Assembly: GCF_050947875.1 (NCBI RefSeq)
Contig: NC_134568.1
Span: forward strand, 217,895,173 to 217,959,172
Source: Dermacentor variabilis
Taxonomy: Eukaryota; Arthropoda; Arachnida; Ixodida; Ixodidae
Length of the DNA stretch: 64,000 nucleotides
Direction of reading: 5' to 3'
Under the pieces are notes generated by a model. The model saw nothing but the letters and a program-made list of their open reading frames with translations, did not search any database and was not told the DNA's origin. Shown piece by piece: positions 1 to 10,955 of the stretch. The position numbers and the translations under genes are program-made. Positions within the stretch are counted from its first letter, which is position 1. Every line of letters starts with the position of its first letter.

Positions 1-446
1 ATAGATTCCCCGGTGTCAGGATACATGGTGTCATGATAAGTTCCTTAGGGATAACACTGCTTTTCAATAACATATGCACTTATGGAACCAGACGCATAAG
101 CCGCATATATTATTTATATATCTTTATATTTATTTACACACATACTTCACAGGCTCCAACTAGAATATTGCGTGAGGGGGTAAGAAAAAACAGGATGTCG
201 CCAAAGCAGGAGAACATAACAATAAATCGAACAACAGAAAAAAGACGCCGTTTAACATCAAGCCGACATGGAAAAGCAACAGCACTCTGGGTGATCAGAA
301 ATGCGCACGGCTTAACGAAACTCTTGGCAAAGAACTACAAACGTATGTATGCATATAGAGAGCAGGCAAGAAACAAGGATGACGACAGCTAAGTCACATG
401 AGACAAATGAAACAACATGTACGCGTGAGACTGCGGAATAATTTTT
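1..446. other. No recognisable gene
   Basis: A 119-codon open frame covers positions 33-392 on the plus strand, but its first third is low-complexity Ile/Tyr-rich sequence and the rest is basic without a motif I recognise. I see no splice signal, repeat end or transposon domain. It is most likely chance ORF in AT-rich DNA. Confidence 0.3.
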
Positions 447-680
447 TTATGTTTCTCTAAAAGACTCCCGGTTATTAATTTCAACAATGTGGCTTTGAAG
501 TTTGTTCCAAGCTGCTATTGCCCGAGGTAATGCACATTTAATAAATGCGTTTGTGCGGCCTAACACACGTGGGAAACTGTGTGCGGTAAATAAGCGGCGA
601 GATGCGTATTGTGTGCTGACTGTGAGTGATTTTTTGCAATAAGCAAAGCGCGGCCATATATGGCATGGCATGGGCATATA
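447..680 (-). pseudogene. C-terminal tail of a Jockey/CR1-type LINE ORF2
   Basis: The minus-strand reading contains a stretch of the form LPRAIAAWNKLQSHIV followed by an N-x-x-SFRE ending. This is the kind of post-RT tail found at the C-terminus of Jockey/CR1/L2-like LINE ORF2 proteins (Pro-Arg, Trp-Asn and Ser-Phe landmarks). No RT domain remains upstream on this strand, so only the extreme 3' coding end is preserved. The identification rests on a short motif and on no other element landmark; an unrelated ORF is possible. Confidence 0.4.
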
Positions 681-997
681 TATATACAGATGTCATCTCA
701 ATGTCTAAAAAACATGAGGAAGGAAACAATTACATTCCACAGTGACAGGAATGCTTGCGTAAGTCGCGAGGGTGATAGTTTTCCCAGGCCGTGGCAGCTT
801 CGTTTTGATGGAGGCAGAAAGAAAAAAGAATATTGCGCATGATAAAGGACGTGAGGTGGTTAACACTGCATTGAAACCATTCACCATAATATTCATGATG
901 TCACCATTTCCGACCTATGAAGAAGGTGTTTGGAGTCTGGAGAGGCTAATTCAACGAGGATCAACTAGCTTGAGAGAATGGTGTGCTATAGTATATA
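681..997. other. No recognisable feature
   Basis: Unique-looking sequence between the LINE tail and the foldback element. Several short overlapping ORFs occur on both strands and none carries a known motif. Confidence 0.3.
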
Positions 998-1650
998 CAG
1001 GATGTTTCAGGGAACACTAAAAAATCTTTAAAAGTTGCCTGTGGCAGATATCACAATTCTCGTTCATTAGCTGGTCTACTCGTAGCGGCGGACAATATTT
1101 GAACAAAAAATTGAGATGCAAAATCGGCTGATTAATAAAAATTCACTAATTATGTTTCTAATTAAATTATGGCCCCTATTGCAATTTACAAACTATAGCC
1201 CTGTACTTCGCAAGGCGGATCCACTTGGAACCAATTTTAAAGATGACACCAGTTTCGAGATATAAATTCCGGAATTTTGCGGACAAATGCATTGGCGTCC
1301 CAGTTAATTTGTTAAGGAAACGTCGTTTCATGCACTGAAGCACACAAGTTACTGGAACGCCAATAATTGCATTTCTCCGCAAAGTTCGGGAATTTATATC
1401 TCGAAACCGGTGTCGTCCTGAGAATTCGTTCCAAGTGGATCCGCCTTGCGAAATCCACTGCTAGAATCTGTAAATTGCAATATGGGTCGTAAGATAATTG
1501 GCTAAAAAGTTAATTAGTGAATTTTCGTTAATCAGTCAATTTTGAATTTTAATTTCTGTGCAAGTAAGTTCCGCCGCTTCGAGTGGACCGGCTCAGAAAC
1601 TAGAATTAAGCTATCTACCTTTAAAAAATTTTGAAAGTGTTCGCTGAAAC

Positions 1651-1655
<5 letters not shown>
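998..1655. repeat. Foldback/MITE family A, full-length copy (658 bp)
   Basis: The two halves are imperfect reverse complements over the whole length. The left end reads CAGGATGTTTCAG and continues through TTTAAAAGTTGCCTGTGG; the right end, reverse-complemented, reads AGGGTGTTTCAGCGAACACT. Inner landmarks such as GGCGGATCCACTTGGAAC (left) recur inverted on the right near 1430-1445, and the turn lies near 1330. No ORF of a transposase is present, so it is a non-autonomous inverted-repeat element. The end sequence and TA-rich flanks suggest Tc1/mariner-type mobilisation with TA target sites, which is inference. Shorter and older copies are at 37834-38115 and 49790-50409. Confidence 0.8.

Positions 1656-1731
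<76 letters not shown>
1655..1731. repeat. (TA)n microsatellite
   Basis: An uninterrupted TA dinucleotide tract of about 76 bp abuts the right end of the foldback element. Confidence 0.95.
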
Positions 1732-1734
<3 letters not shown>

Positions 1735-2974
1735 CGCACCATTCTCTCTACTAGTAGTTGATCCTTGTTGAATTTGCCTCTGCCGACTCGAAACACCCAT
1801 ATGTATATTTCCATCACTATAGAAATCAACTTAAACTGCCCATTCCAAGATGTGGGGCCTAAGTTCTTTGCAGTCGCAGCAAGAATGTATTGCAGTGAAA
1901 AAGAAAATTGGCGGTTTCTCAAAAGGTACTTTCTAACCAGAACATACACTATACATTATATTGCAAATGTATTCATTGCCTGTAATGTAACTTGCAGTCT
2001 TAATAATTCCAAATAGTTATGCTGATGAAGGTGTCTTCTGCGAGGAAGGGCAACTTGGTTTCCCTTCCCAACACAGGATAAACAAATGCAGAACTGTCGT
2101 TTGTTGTCGGTCCGTCGGTAAACAAGGAATGTTCAGAAATGGCAATCTTCCGTCCTTGCTTTCTTGCTTTCTTCCCTTTCCTAGTTTTATCTAGCTCTAT
2201 ATATTATACTCATATCAGAATGTTTAGTTAGTGGACTTAGCCGAAAAATTACGTTCCCATGGATGCTCTGGTGAGTATTATCATTTTCTGGAATGATGAA
2301 AACAGCGAAAGGCACTATCAACCGCCAAGGTGTAAAGTGTGCATCTGACCGCAGGGATTGTGCATTTCTACGACAATAAACCGATGTGCGACAGCAGCTT
2401 TGCAGGTTCGTCCGGGCCCTCGAATGATTTGTTTCTCACCAGATCGTTGTCATGAACTGCACTCCATTTGATGTAACCATGATAAGCCTCTTGAATACGA
2501 TGTGTTTGGACTACGTTAAGGCAGACCTACTTTCATGGGGCAATCGGGAACTTCCATAACGACGACAACCCTGTGCTATAGTCAAGTAACGCTGGTTAAT
2601 TTGCGGCCGCCACTGCGACTATTAGCCGCTCGCCTGCCACAACGCGCGCTTGTGTGTTTATGCTGATTCTCTCACAGAAATTAGACATGCCGACCAGCTG
2701 CTGCACCGCGCTATGCAAGCCATGTGGCTACGTGGACAGTTCCGTCCGTAACGTGCGCTGTAATTGCGCAGCATTCAATACGACGTTCAATGCATCGGTA
2801 CCACATATACTTGTGTACTTGGCATTACGTGGCCAGATGGTCGTCTTCCCGCATTTCACTCTAATTGCGACGGTTAAATGCAGCGGATTTGTTTCGCCAC
2901 TCACTAAGTATAACTTAAAGCGCGTGTACAGCTCTCACGTGGCTACAATCCATTTTGCGAGCTCATAAGCTGCA
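1732..2974. other. No recognisable gene
   Basis: About 1.2 kb with scattered ORFs of up to 104 codons (2654-2968, plus). None has a recognisable motif, repeat or splice structure. The last part may include 5' sequence of the RTE element, but I cannot place its true 5' end. Confidence 0.3.
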
Positions 2975-2989
2975 GCGGTCCGGACAGGC

Positions 2990-3736
2990 CGCCATTGGAA
3001 TCTGAACCTGGCAACGTTTAACGTTAGAACGTTATCTAGAAAGGCGAGTCTAGCAGTGTTATTGGAGGAATTAGAGGGTAGTAAATGGGATATAATAGGG
3101 CTGAGTGAGGATAGGAGGACAAAAGAAGCATATACAGTGATAAAAAGCGGGCACGTCCTGTGCTACCGGGGCTTAGTGGAGAGACGAGAACTAGGAGTCG
3201 GACTCCTGATTAATAAGGCTATAGCTGGTAACATCCAGGAATTCTATAGCATTAACGAGAGAGTGGCAGGTCTTGCTGTGAAATTCAATAAGAGGTACAA
3301 AATGAAGGTTGTACAGGTCTACGCCCTTACATCCAGTCATGATGACCAGGAAGTCGAAACCTTCTATGAGGAAGTGGAATCGGCGATGGGTAAAGTCAAA
3401 ACAAAATACACTATACTGATGGGCGGCTTCAATGCCAAGGTAGGCAAGAAGCAAGCTGGAGACAAGTCAGTGGGGGAATATGGCATAGGATCTAGGAATA
3501 GCAGGGGAGAATTATTAGTACAGTTTGCAGAACAGAATAATATGCTGATAATGAATACCTTCTTCCGCAAGCGGGATAGCCGAAAGTGGACGTGGAAGAG
3601 CCAGAATGCCGAGACTAGAAATGAAATAGACTTCATACTCTGCGCTAACCCTGGCATCATACAAGATCTGGACGTGCTCGGCAAGGTGCCCTGCAGTGAC
3701 TATAGCATGGTAAGAACTCGAATTAGCCTAGATTGA
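2990..3736 (+). pseudogene. RTE endonuclease domain
   Basis: This segment is the exonuclease-endonuclease-phosphatase-type endonuclease that nicks target DNA in RTE retrotransposition. The frame is open from about 2990, beginning with a Trp-Asn...Thr-Phe-Asn-Val-Arg-Thr stretch typical of the start of such domains. Further landmarks are WDIIGLSE, then GGFNAKVG (normally GDFNA, so the acidic residue is replaced by Gly), then RNEIDFIL and a final CSDYSMV where SDH is expected. The catalytic His is therefore replaced by Tyr. Frame continuity is lost at 3734-3736, where the next segment continues in another frame. Confidence 0.85.
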
Positions 3737-5238
3737 GGAGGGAACGGAAGAAACTGGTGCACAAGAAGCCAATCAATGAATTAGCGGTAAGAGGGAAACT
3801 AGAGGAATTCCGGATCAAGCTACAGAACAGGTATGCGGCTTTAACTCAGGAAGAGGACCTTAGCGTTGAAGCAATGAACGACAATTTTATGGGCATCATT
3901 AAGGAGTGTGCAATAGAAGGCGGTGGTAACTCCGTTAGACAGGATACCAGTAAGCTATCGCAGAAGACGAAAGATCTGATCAAGAAACGCCAGTGTATGA
4001 AAGCCTCCAACCTTACAGCTAGAATAGAACTGGCAGAACTTTCGAAGTTAATCAACAAGCGTAAGACAGCTGACATAAGGAACTATAATATGGATAGAAT
4101 TGAACATGCTCTCAGGAACGGAGGAAGCCTAAAAGCAGTAAAGAAGAAGCTAGGAATAGGCAAGAATCAGATGTATGCGTTAAGAGACAAAGCCGACAAT
4201 ATCATTACTAATAAGGATGAGATAGTTGAAGTGGCTGAGGAGTTCTATAGAGATTTATACAGTGCCAGTGGCACCCACGACGATAATGGAAGAGAGAATA
4301 GTCTAGAGGAATTTGAAATCCCACAAGTAACGCCGGAAGATGTAAAGAAAGCCTTTGGGAGCTATGCAAAAGGGGAAGGCAGCTGAGGAGGATCAGGTAA
4401 CAGCAGATTTGTTGAAGGATGGTGGGCAGATTGTTCTAGAAAAACTGCCCTCCCTGTATACGCAATGCCTCACGACCTCGAGCGTACCGGAATTTTGGAA
4501 GAACGCTAACATAATCCTAATCCATAAGCAAGGGTACGCCAAAGAGTTAAAAAATCCTCGACCGATCAGCTTACTGTCCGTTACCTACAAAGTATTTACT
4601 AAGGTAATCGCATATAGAATCAGGAACACCTTAGACTTTTGTCAACCAAAGGACCAGGCAGGATTCCGTGAAGGCTACTCAACAATAGGCCATGTTCACA
4701 CTATCAACCAGGTGATAGAAAAATGTGCGAAATATAACCAACCCTTATATATGGCTTTCATTGATTACGAGAAAGCGTTTGATTTAGTCGAAACCTCAGC
4801 AGTCATGGAGACATTACGGAATCAGGGGGTAGACGAGCAATATGTAAACATACTGAAAGATATCTATAGCGGCTCCACAGCCACCGTAGTCCTCCATAAA
4901 GCAAGCAACAAAATCCCAATAAAGAAAGGCGTCAGGCAGGGAGATACGATATCTCCAATACTATTCACAGCATTTTTACAGGAGATATTCAGAGACCTGG
5001 ATTGGGAAGAATTGGGGATAAAAGTTAATGGAGAATACCTTATTAACTTGCGATTCGCTGATGATATTGCCTTGTTTAGTAACTCAGGGGACCAATTACA
5101 ATGCGTGCTCACTGACCTAGAGAGGCAAAGCAGGAGGATGGGTTTAAAAATTAATCTGCAGAAAACTAAAGTAATGTTTAACAGTCTAGGAAGAGAACAG
5201 CAGCTTACGATAGGTAGCGAGGCACTGGAAGTGGTAAG
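3733..5238 (+). pseudogene. RTE linker and reverse transcriptase domain
   Basis: The first segment (3733-4386) is the Lys/Glu-rich linker with a YALRDKADNI stretch typical of RTE proteins. After a frameshift near 4360-4386, the segment to 5238 is the RT. RT motifs in order are NPRPISLLSVTYKVFTKVIA, DQAGFREGYST, the motif-A strand FIDYEKAFD, RQGDTISPILFTAFLQEIF, and the catalytic LRFADDIALF, so the RT core residues survive. The domain is interrupted at 5238 by a 162-bp insertion and resumes at 5405. It copies element RNA at the nicked target in an active element; here the frameshifts prevent a full product. Confidence 0.9.
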
Positions 5239-5414
5239 ACGATGAGCAAAATGTGAACAAGGTGAATGCAGGAGCCAACGTTTCGACGTTGGCCTTGAAG
5301 AAGACAACTCCACTTGTCGAAACGTTGGCTTCTGCATTCACCTTGTTCACGGTTTGCTCATCGTCTTGAATTTCCATCTCCCGCATTTCCCGTGTTTTCC
5401 CTGGAAGTGGTAAG
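5225..5414. repeat. 162-bp snapback insertion with 14-bp target-site duplication
   Basis: CTGGAAGTGGTAAG occurs at 5225-5238 and again at 5401-5414, flanking a 162-bp insert (5239-5400) that splits the RTE coding sequence; removing the insert and one duplicate restores the RTE frame across the site. The insert has two 49-bp arms, 5239-5287 and 5316-5364, that are reverse complements with three mismatches, around a 28-nt loop, followed by a 36-bp pyrimidine-rich tail (5365-5400). A 14-bp duplication suggests retrotransposon-type integration. I do not recognise the donor family with certainty; a Penelope-derived terminal fragment is one possibility. Confidence 0.8.
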
Positions 5415-5905
5415 GGAATACATCTACTTAGGGCAGGTAGTGACCGCGGATCCGGATCATGAGACTGAAATAATCAGAAGAATAAGAATGGGCTGGGGTG
5501 CGTTTGGCAGGCATTCTCAGATCATGTACAGCAGGTTCTCAAGAGAAAGGTGTATAACCGCTGTGTCTTACCAGTACTCATGTACGGGGCAGAAACCTGG
5601 AGGCTTACGAAAAGGGTTCTACTTAAATTGAAGACGACGCAACGGGCTATGGAAAGAAGAATGATGGGTTTAACGTTAAGGGATAAGAAAAGAGCAGATT
5701 GGGTGAGGGAACAAACGCGAGTAAATGACATCATAGTTGAAATCAAGAAAAATAAATTGGCATGGGCAGGACATTTAATGAGGAGGGAAGATAACCGATG
5801 GTCATTAAGGGTTACGGACTGGATTCCAAGGGAAGGGAAGCGTAGCATGGGGCGGCAGAAAGTTAGGTGGGCGGATGAGATTAAGAAGTTTGCAGGGACA
5901 ACATG
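5405..5905 (+). pseudogene. RTE C-terminal domain, truncated
   Basis: This continues the RTE protein after the insertion, starting EYIYLGQVVTADPDHETEI and, after one more frameshift near 5540-5630, YGAETWRLTKR and WAGHLMRREDNRWSL. These are characteristic of the RTE region downstream of RT. It ends at RWADEIKKFAGTTWP, short of the normal C-terminus, where sequence switches to the reverse complement of an I-clade LINE. The same domain is preserved in the RTE copy at 62775-63450. Confidence 0.85.
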
Positions 5906-8600
5906 GCCAACATGCGTCGCCGTTTGTCATGCTCTGGGTGCGTATTACGTGGCAATGGATGAATACTTAGTGCTTGGCGTATCGCTGACGACAAAATCGT
6001 TGGACGGGTTCAGGCTCAAGGGGCGGGACAGAGTATGCTAGCCGTGTGAGAAGTTGGCGGCCAGTAGGAGTGAGTAAGTAGGAGGCGCTGGCGATGGCTG
6101 ACCCAATGTGCCTCTAGAAACTCGCCTAGTGTGTTATGTGTCCCTAAGTTAAGGAGACGCTATGTGGAAGTATAGTTCGGGAGGCCATGGGCCAGCTTCG
6201 TCGCTTTGTGAATCATTGCGTCTATGCGAAGTTGTTGCGCTTGGGTCAACCGCTGAAATGGGAGATGGTATGTAAGGCGGCTGATCACGCATGCCTCCAC
6301 CAAGCGCAGCAGGTTCTCTTCTCGAAGGCCCGAGCGCCTGTTGGAGACCCTCCGGATCATGGCCAGAATTTGCTCAATCTGTCTGGATAGGAGGGAAACA
6401 GGGTAGTTTGACCTGCCATCCGCTTGGACGAGTAGGCCGAGGATACGAGCACGATTAACCTCTGGTATCGGTGTGCCATCCACGTGCACAGTGATAGGGA
6501 GAGTAGAGGACCGGCTGCGGGGGTGAATGAGTATGAGCTCCGACTTTTCCGCAGCACATCTTAAGCCTCATTTTCTCGCGTACTCAGAAACTGTATCGAC
6601 TGCTTGCTGCTGTCGGTCCTGGATGGCTCCGTCGAAACCCCGTGTCGACCAGACAGTAATGTCGTCCGCATAAATAGCGTGGGCGACATCAGGGATCTGG
6701 TCAAGTAGCCGGGGGAACCCTGCGAGCGCGATATTGAATAGAGTAGGGGAAAGAACTGAGCCCTGGGGTGTCCCACGTCCTACAAGGCGAATCGTACCGG
6801 ATCGATGCGGTCCCATTCCTACGGTGGCTGTCCGATCTCGAAGAAATGCGCTGATATAGTTGTACATACGAATTCCATAGTGTGAATGTGCAACATTGCG
6901 AAGGATGAGGTCATGTTCAACATTATCGTGTGCCCCTTTTAGGCCTAAGGCGATGAGTGCTCTCGTTTGGGCGGACGACGGAGGTCCTATGACCTCCTCA
7001 CGCAATTGTAAAAGCACATCTTTGGCAGACAGATGAGCCCGATATCCGAATTGAGTGTTAGAAAAGAATGATTTTTCTTCGAGGAAGGGCTGCAGACGCC
7101 GCAAGAGTACATGCTCCATGAGCTTACCAATGCAGGATGTTAGGGAGATGGGTCGTAAGTTCTCAACCTTAACAGGCTTGCCCGGTTTGGGGATCAGTGT
7201 GATGTCGGCGTGTCCCCATGCTTGGGGAAGCATGCCCTTGCGCCAGCAGACATTGAAGATATGGGTGAGGTGGTTATTATCCGCATCACTGAGGTTACGA
7301 AGGGTGGCGAATCGGATATGGTCGGCTCCTGGTGAAGTGTTGCGGCGTAGGTCTTGTAGGACCACCCGCACCTCGTCAGATGTGATGTCTGCATCGAGCA
7401 ATTCGTTCGCCTCGCCTACATAAGGATAGTCAGGGTACTGCGGCGGTGGGCCTGTGGGTATGAAATGCTTCTCTAGCTCTCTGAGGAGTGTCGAGACATC
7501 GTCCCTGTACTCGTGCATTAGGATGTGCTGCTGTTGAAATGTTCTTCCCTTTGTTCTGGTGGGATCTGTGAGTGAACGAAGAATCGACCACGGTTTTGCT
7601 GTGCTCAATGTGCCTGAGAGGCGATCGCAAAATCCTCGCCAGTTATTCCTCGTAAGGATCTCTGCATACTCCTGGGATTCCCGTGTAATTTGATCTATAC
7701 GTTTCCTAAGTTTGCGGTTGAGGCGTTGTCGTTTCCATCGTCGTGTCAACCCTCTGCGGGCGTTCCAAAGATGAAGTAAATGCGGGTCTATGTCTGGTGT
7801 CTCGGTCGTGGTGCGCAGTGTGCTCGTGGTGGCCTCTAGATCTTGTGCGAGAGAGTCAAGCCAGCGTTCATACCCTTGGCGCTCAGGTGGGTCCTGGCGA
7901 CGTTCCCCTAATTTCGCCCAATCCGTTATACGCACATTTCGCTCGGGCCTGCACGCACCCCGTAAGGACAAGGTGGTCGCCACAATGTAGTGGTCACTAC
8001 CAAGGTGCTCCTCTAAAGGCCCGTGCGCAACGACTGGGCCAGTATTGCGCACGAAGGTAAGGTCAGGGTAGGTGTCACGAGATACGCTGTTGCCCATCCG
8101 AGTGGGGTGCTCTGGGTCGGTGAGCAGTGTGTATCTCATGTTACAGATGGCATTCCATAAGCGGATCCCTTTAGCCTGCGATTTAACGTAACCCCATGCA
8201 GTATGCGGAGCGTTAAAGTCGCCGGCCACCACGCAAACCCGTCCAAATCTACCAAATTCTGTTAGTAGGTGCTGAAAACAGTGCGTTCGCGAACGGGGGG
8301 AACTGTATGCATTGAGTATAAACAGACTCTCGCTGCGTTTACCTTGCGTAATTATTTCCAATATTTGGTGAGGAATGTCAATGTTAGTCGTATGCATGCG
8401 ACATGTAACACGTTTCGAAACTAAGGCTCCCACAAGAGGAGAGACACCCGAGAGCGTGCTGTAGCCGGATAAAGAAGAGGTGCAATTGACTTCCTTTAAG
8501 AGAATGACATCGGGAGGGTTCGTGGATGTGGCGATATACTACTGTAGGGAACCTCGTTTTCGGTGGAATCCCCTACAGTTCCACTGCCACACCACCAGTT
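5905..8600 (-). pseudogene. I-clade LINE ORF2: endonuclease and reverse transcriptase
   Basis: The main open block is 6568-8433 (621 codons). Reading on the minus strand, the endonuclease starts near 8600 (WNCRGF), has an in-frame stop before the 8433 block, then GDFNAPHTAWGY, NSVSRDTYPDLTF and the catalytic SDHY. The RT follows with LRPISLTSCIGKLMEH, FGYRAHLSAKDVL, GTPQGSVLSPTLFN and IYADDITVWS. In motif A the expected catalytic Asp is Gly (ALGLKGAHD). After a frameshift the post-RT region (6160-6489) continues, and weaker similarity in other frames runs to about 5905 (PRNTHPEHDKRRR). RNase H is missing. Confidence 0.88.
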
Positions 8601-8608
8601 GCTCCGCA

Positions 8609-10568
8609 TTACGCGGCGCCATCATCATCGCGAGAGGAAGCAGGCGGTCGTGCATAGGGATGCGGGCGCAGGGTGCCCACATTTGAAGGTTGCGGCCTAG
8701 AGCCTTGGTCGGAAAGCGCGCTTTCGTTGTTACCGCTAAGCTCAGGAACTTGCATGCGTGCGAAAGTGCACTCTATACATGATTTCACTTGCTCCGTAAT
8801 CCCTATTTGAAGGGCCTCCATTTGGCGTTCTATCCTGTCCAGAGCCGCCTGCATACTAGTGCTCATGTCTGCCACCAGCGCGTCCATTTGTTTTTGCAGG
8901 CGCTCACAGCGCGCCTCCATGTCACGACGTAGGCGGGCTATTTCTGTTAGAGGATCGGGATTTGATAACGAATTGGTAATAGGGGAAGGGGTAGGGAGAG
9001 ATTTACGGGGCGGAGCGAGTTGTGGGGTACCCATCGCCCGACCTACCTCCCGAGGCACCTCCATTGCTGTATTCTTCTCCGGGGTCTGCTGCACCCCTGA
9101 AAGGACCAGGGTCACCTTGGCTGGGGCGTTGGTCTACAGGGCCTTCTTGTAGGGTTGTTGGGAAGATGGGGAAGGAGGTCGCTTCTCTGATAGGTGCACC
9201 GATGCCTCGCGGGATCGGGACCGAGACTTGGAACGGGTCCGGAACTTACGACGGGATCTCGAACGGGTCTCCGACCGGACTTTTCTGGTCTCCTTCGTTG
9301 GGGCGCGCGACGTTCGGGTCTCCGCCGTATCTGTCGTAGTGGTCGGGTCGCTGGAGGGTTGGAGTTCACGTTGCTCTTTCTCGTGAGCTTTCCGCACCCA
9401 AGCTTTGTTGAGTGTCTGCCTAGCACGCCGCGGGCAGTTTGGATCCGCTGTAGGGTGGGTCCCGTCACATTATCTGCAGTGTGGGGTGCACGGATGTGAC
9501 GGGGTGGGGTTGTCAGTCCCGCACGTCGCGCAAATGATCAGTGCGGCTTAGGACAGTAATCAGCCCAATGGCCGAGCTTGTGACATATCTTGCAAACCAG
9601 TATACGGGGTCGATGGGGGTAGCAGCGGAGTTCTGCACCACAGAAACGCACGTATAGCGAGGCACTTTAAGTCCTTCAAATGTTACCAACGCAACGTTGG
9701 TTTGACACATCATTCGTGCTTGAAGTATTTGAGTTCTAGGAGCCACAAGCTCATCCACTAGTTTGGAAGACGGTATACCGGGCAAAAGGCCAGGAACAAT
9801 TCCCTTGCATGAGTTGTCTGGGGCCGCAAAATATGTCGTGATGGGATAGACCCGCTGACCAAGGTTCAGCTCCCTCACCTTGTACAATGCGTCGGCTACG
9901 TGTGACTGGGGTGTGCTGATGATTGCCAAGTTCTGCTGAGGTCGCAGTCGGAACATGATGTCCTGACGATCCTCGTTGGTCAAGCCGGCTGCACTCCATA
10001 GAGCGCTGGCGAGTTCTGGGCGCGTCCACTTATCGAGACAAAGTCCTCCGTGAGGCCGCAGAATTATCGTTTCATCGTGCAAAGGAAGTTGAGGCAGGTT
10101 CTGATTACGAATACGCTTACGTACGGTAGGCTGGGAGGCGTCCGGAATGCCCAAGATGTTCTCGGAGGGTTGCGTCTTAGCGCGCGTTTGACGGATGCGT
10201 CGCTTCTGTATGGCTGTCTTGCAACAGCCACCAGTGTCGTCAGTTTTGTCGTCCTAAATGTTCGGTGCAGCATCTTCCTCCATCCTTTCCCCGGTCGGAG
10301 TGTCCACCTCTCGCTGTTGGGAGGGAAAATTGGCGACGATGGAATCGGCGGCCACTCCCGTGGTATCCACCTCGGGCGTCTTCGTTGTTGTTGAGGAACG
10401 CGCGGCGGCGTTCTCTGTCTCCGATTGCGTCTTCTGCTCGTTGGAAAATGACGTTGCTGTAGATAAATGCTCCATCGAAACAGAGCGGTGAATTGGCCGA
10501 ATGCCTTTTGCACGCACATTTAGAACATGGGCCTCGGAAGAGCAGGTCGCTTGGCGCTCTTGGTTCAT
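8609..10568 (-). pseudogene. I-clade LINE ORF1 (Gag-like RNA-binding protein)
   Basis: The likely start is the ATG at 10568 (MNQERQATC...). The N-terminal part is Ser/Thr/Glu-rich and low-complexity. The middle part (9513-10154) contains a conserved Gag-like block (LDKWTRPELASALWSAAGLT). A CCHC zinc-knuckle region follows in a shifted frame around 9530-9600 (CKICHKLGHWADYCPKPH). Next come an Arg/Ser-rich stretch (9134-9397) and a predicted coiled-coil segment rich in Met, Arg and Glu (about 8790-8960). ORF1 ends at a TAA near 8607, just before the ORF2 endonuclease. It would bind element RNA. Several frameshifts split it into at least three frames. Confidence 0.75.
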
Positions 10569-10955
10569 GGTGTAGAAAACACGCCAAGGCAGCTATGGCC
10601 CCGTTAGGGGCAGCCACGTTGGAACTGCTTCAGAGCTGTAGAGGCGCGGGGGGATTGGCAGCAAAGTCCCGGGAAGAAAAGGCGGTCGGTGGGAAACGGC
10701 AAGAAAGCCGCTTCCCATATGACTCCCGGCGAAAGCGGCCCGGGCAAGGGCGGTCAAGGGCGGTCGGTGAAGGTCGCGTAGTCTCGGTGGTTGCGGAGCG
10801 CGCCGACGACACGTCCGTTCATTTCGGCCGACCGATTGGAACTCCTCGGCCAGAGCAAACCGAACGCGCAGCGAAGTGCGCCGCGCGGTGGTCGGGGCAA
10901 CACGAGAAAAACGTATGCGCTCTCACTGGCTCTGGAAGCCCGCAGGTAGGGTAAC

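Larger units (their letters stand above)
2975..5905 (+). mobile_element. RTE-clade LINE, decayed, 3'-truncated
   Basis: The plus strand encodes, in order, an apurinic-type endonuclease, a linker, a reverse transcriptase and the RTE-style C-terminal domain, spread over several frames because of small indels. There is no ORF1, as expected for RTE. The coding sequence enters from about 2990. It stops abruptly near 5905 inside the C-terminal domain, where it meets the 3' end of an opposite-strand LINE. No 3' UTR or microsatellite tail is left, unlike the RTE tail at 62775-63450. The element is dead: at least three frameshifts and one insertion interrupt it. Confidence 0.9.
5905..10955 (-). mobile_element. 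I-clade-like LINE, copy 1, two ORFs, 3'-truncated
   Basis: On the minus strand this element runs from a GC-rich 5' leader (about 10955-10569) through an ORF1 with CCHC zinc knuckles to an ORF2 with endonuclease and RT. ORF2 resembles the copy at 57100-60743, which still has an RNase H domain, supporting assignment to the I group. Copy 1 breaks off near 5905 before RNase H and has no 3' UTR. The 5' boundary is estimated from where sequence similarity to coding or leader stops and is uncertain by about 50 bp. Small frameshifts and stops make it inactive. Confidence 0.85.

Noticed and set aside
5239..5400. Hammerhead ribozyme in the snapback insert (a stem capped by GAAAC is present)
   Set aside because: A TTGTC-GAAAC segment and a short stem look hammerhead-like, but the required CTGANGA core is not present in the right position (TTGAAGAA only), and the arms prefer the long hairpin.
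7055..8060. Plus-strand ORFs opposite the I-clade RT
   Set aside because: Shadow frames of ORF2; the minus-strand frame has all RT motifs.
9022..9499. Plus-strand ORFs of about 100 codons
   Set aside because: Shadows of the Arg/Ser-rich part of the LINE ORF1 on the minus strand.
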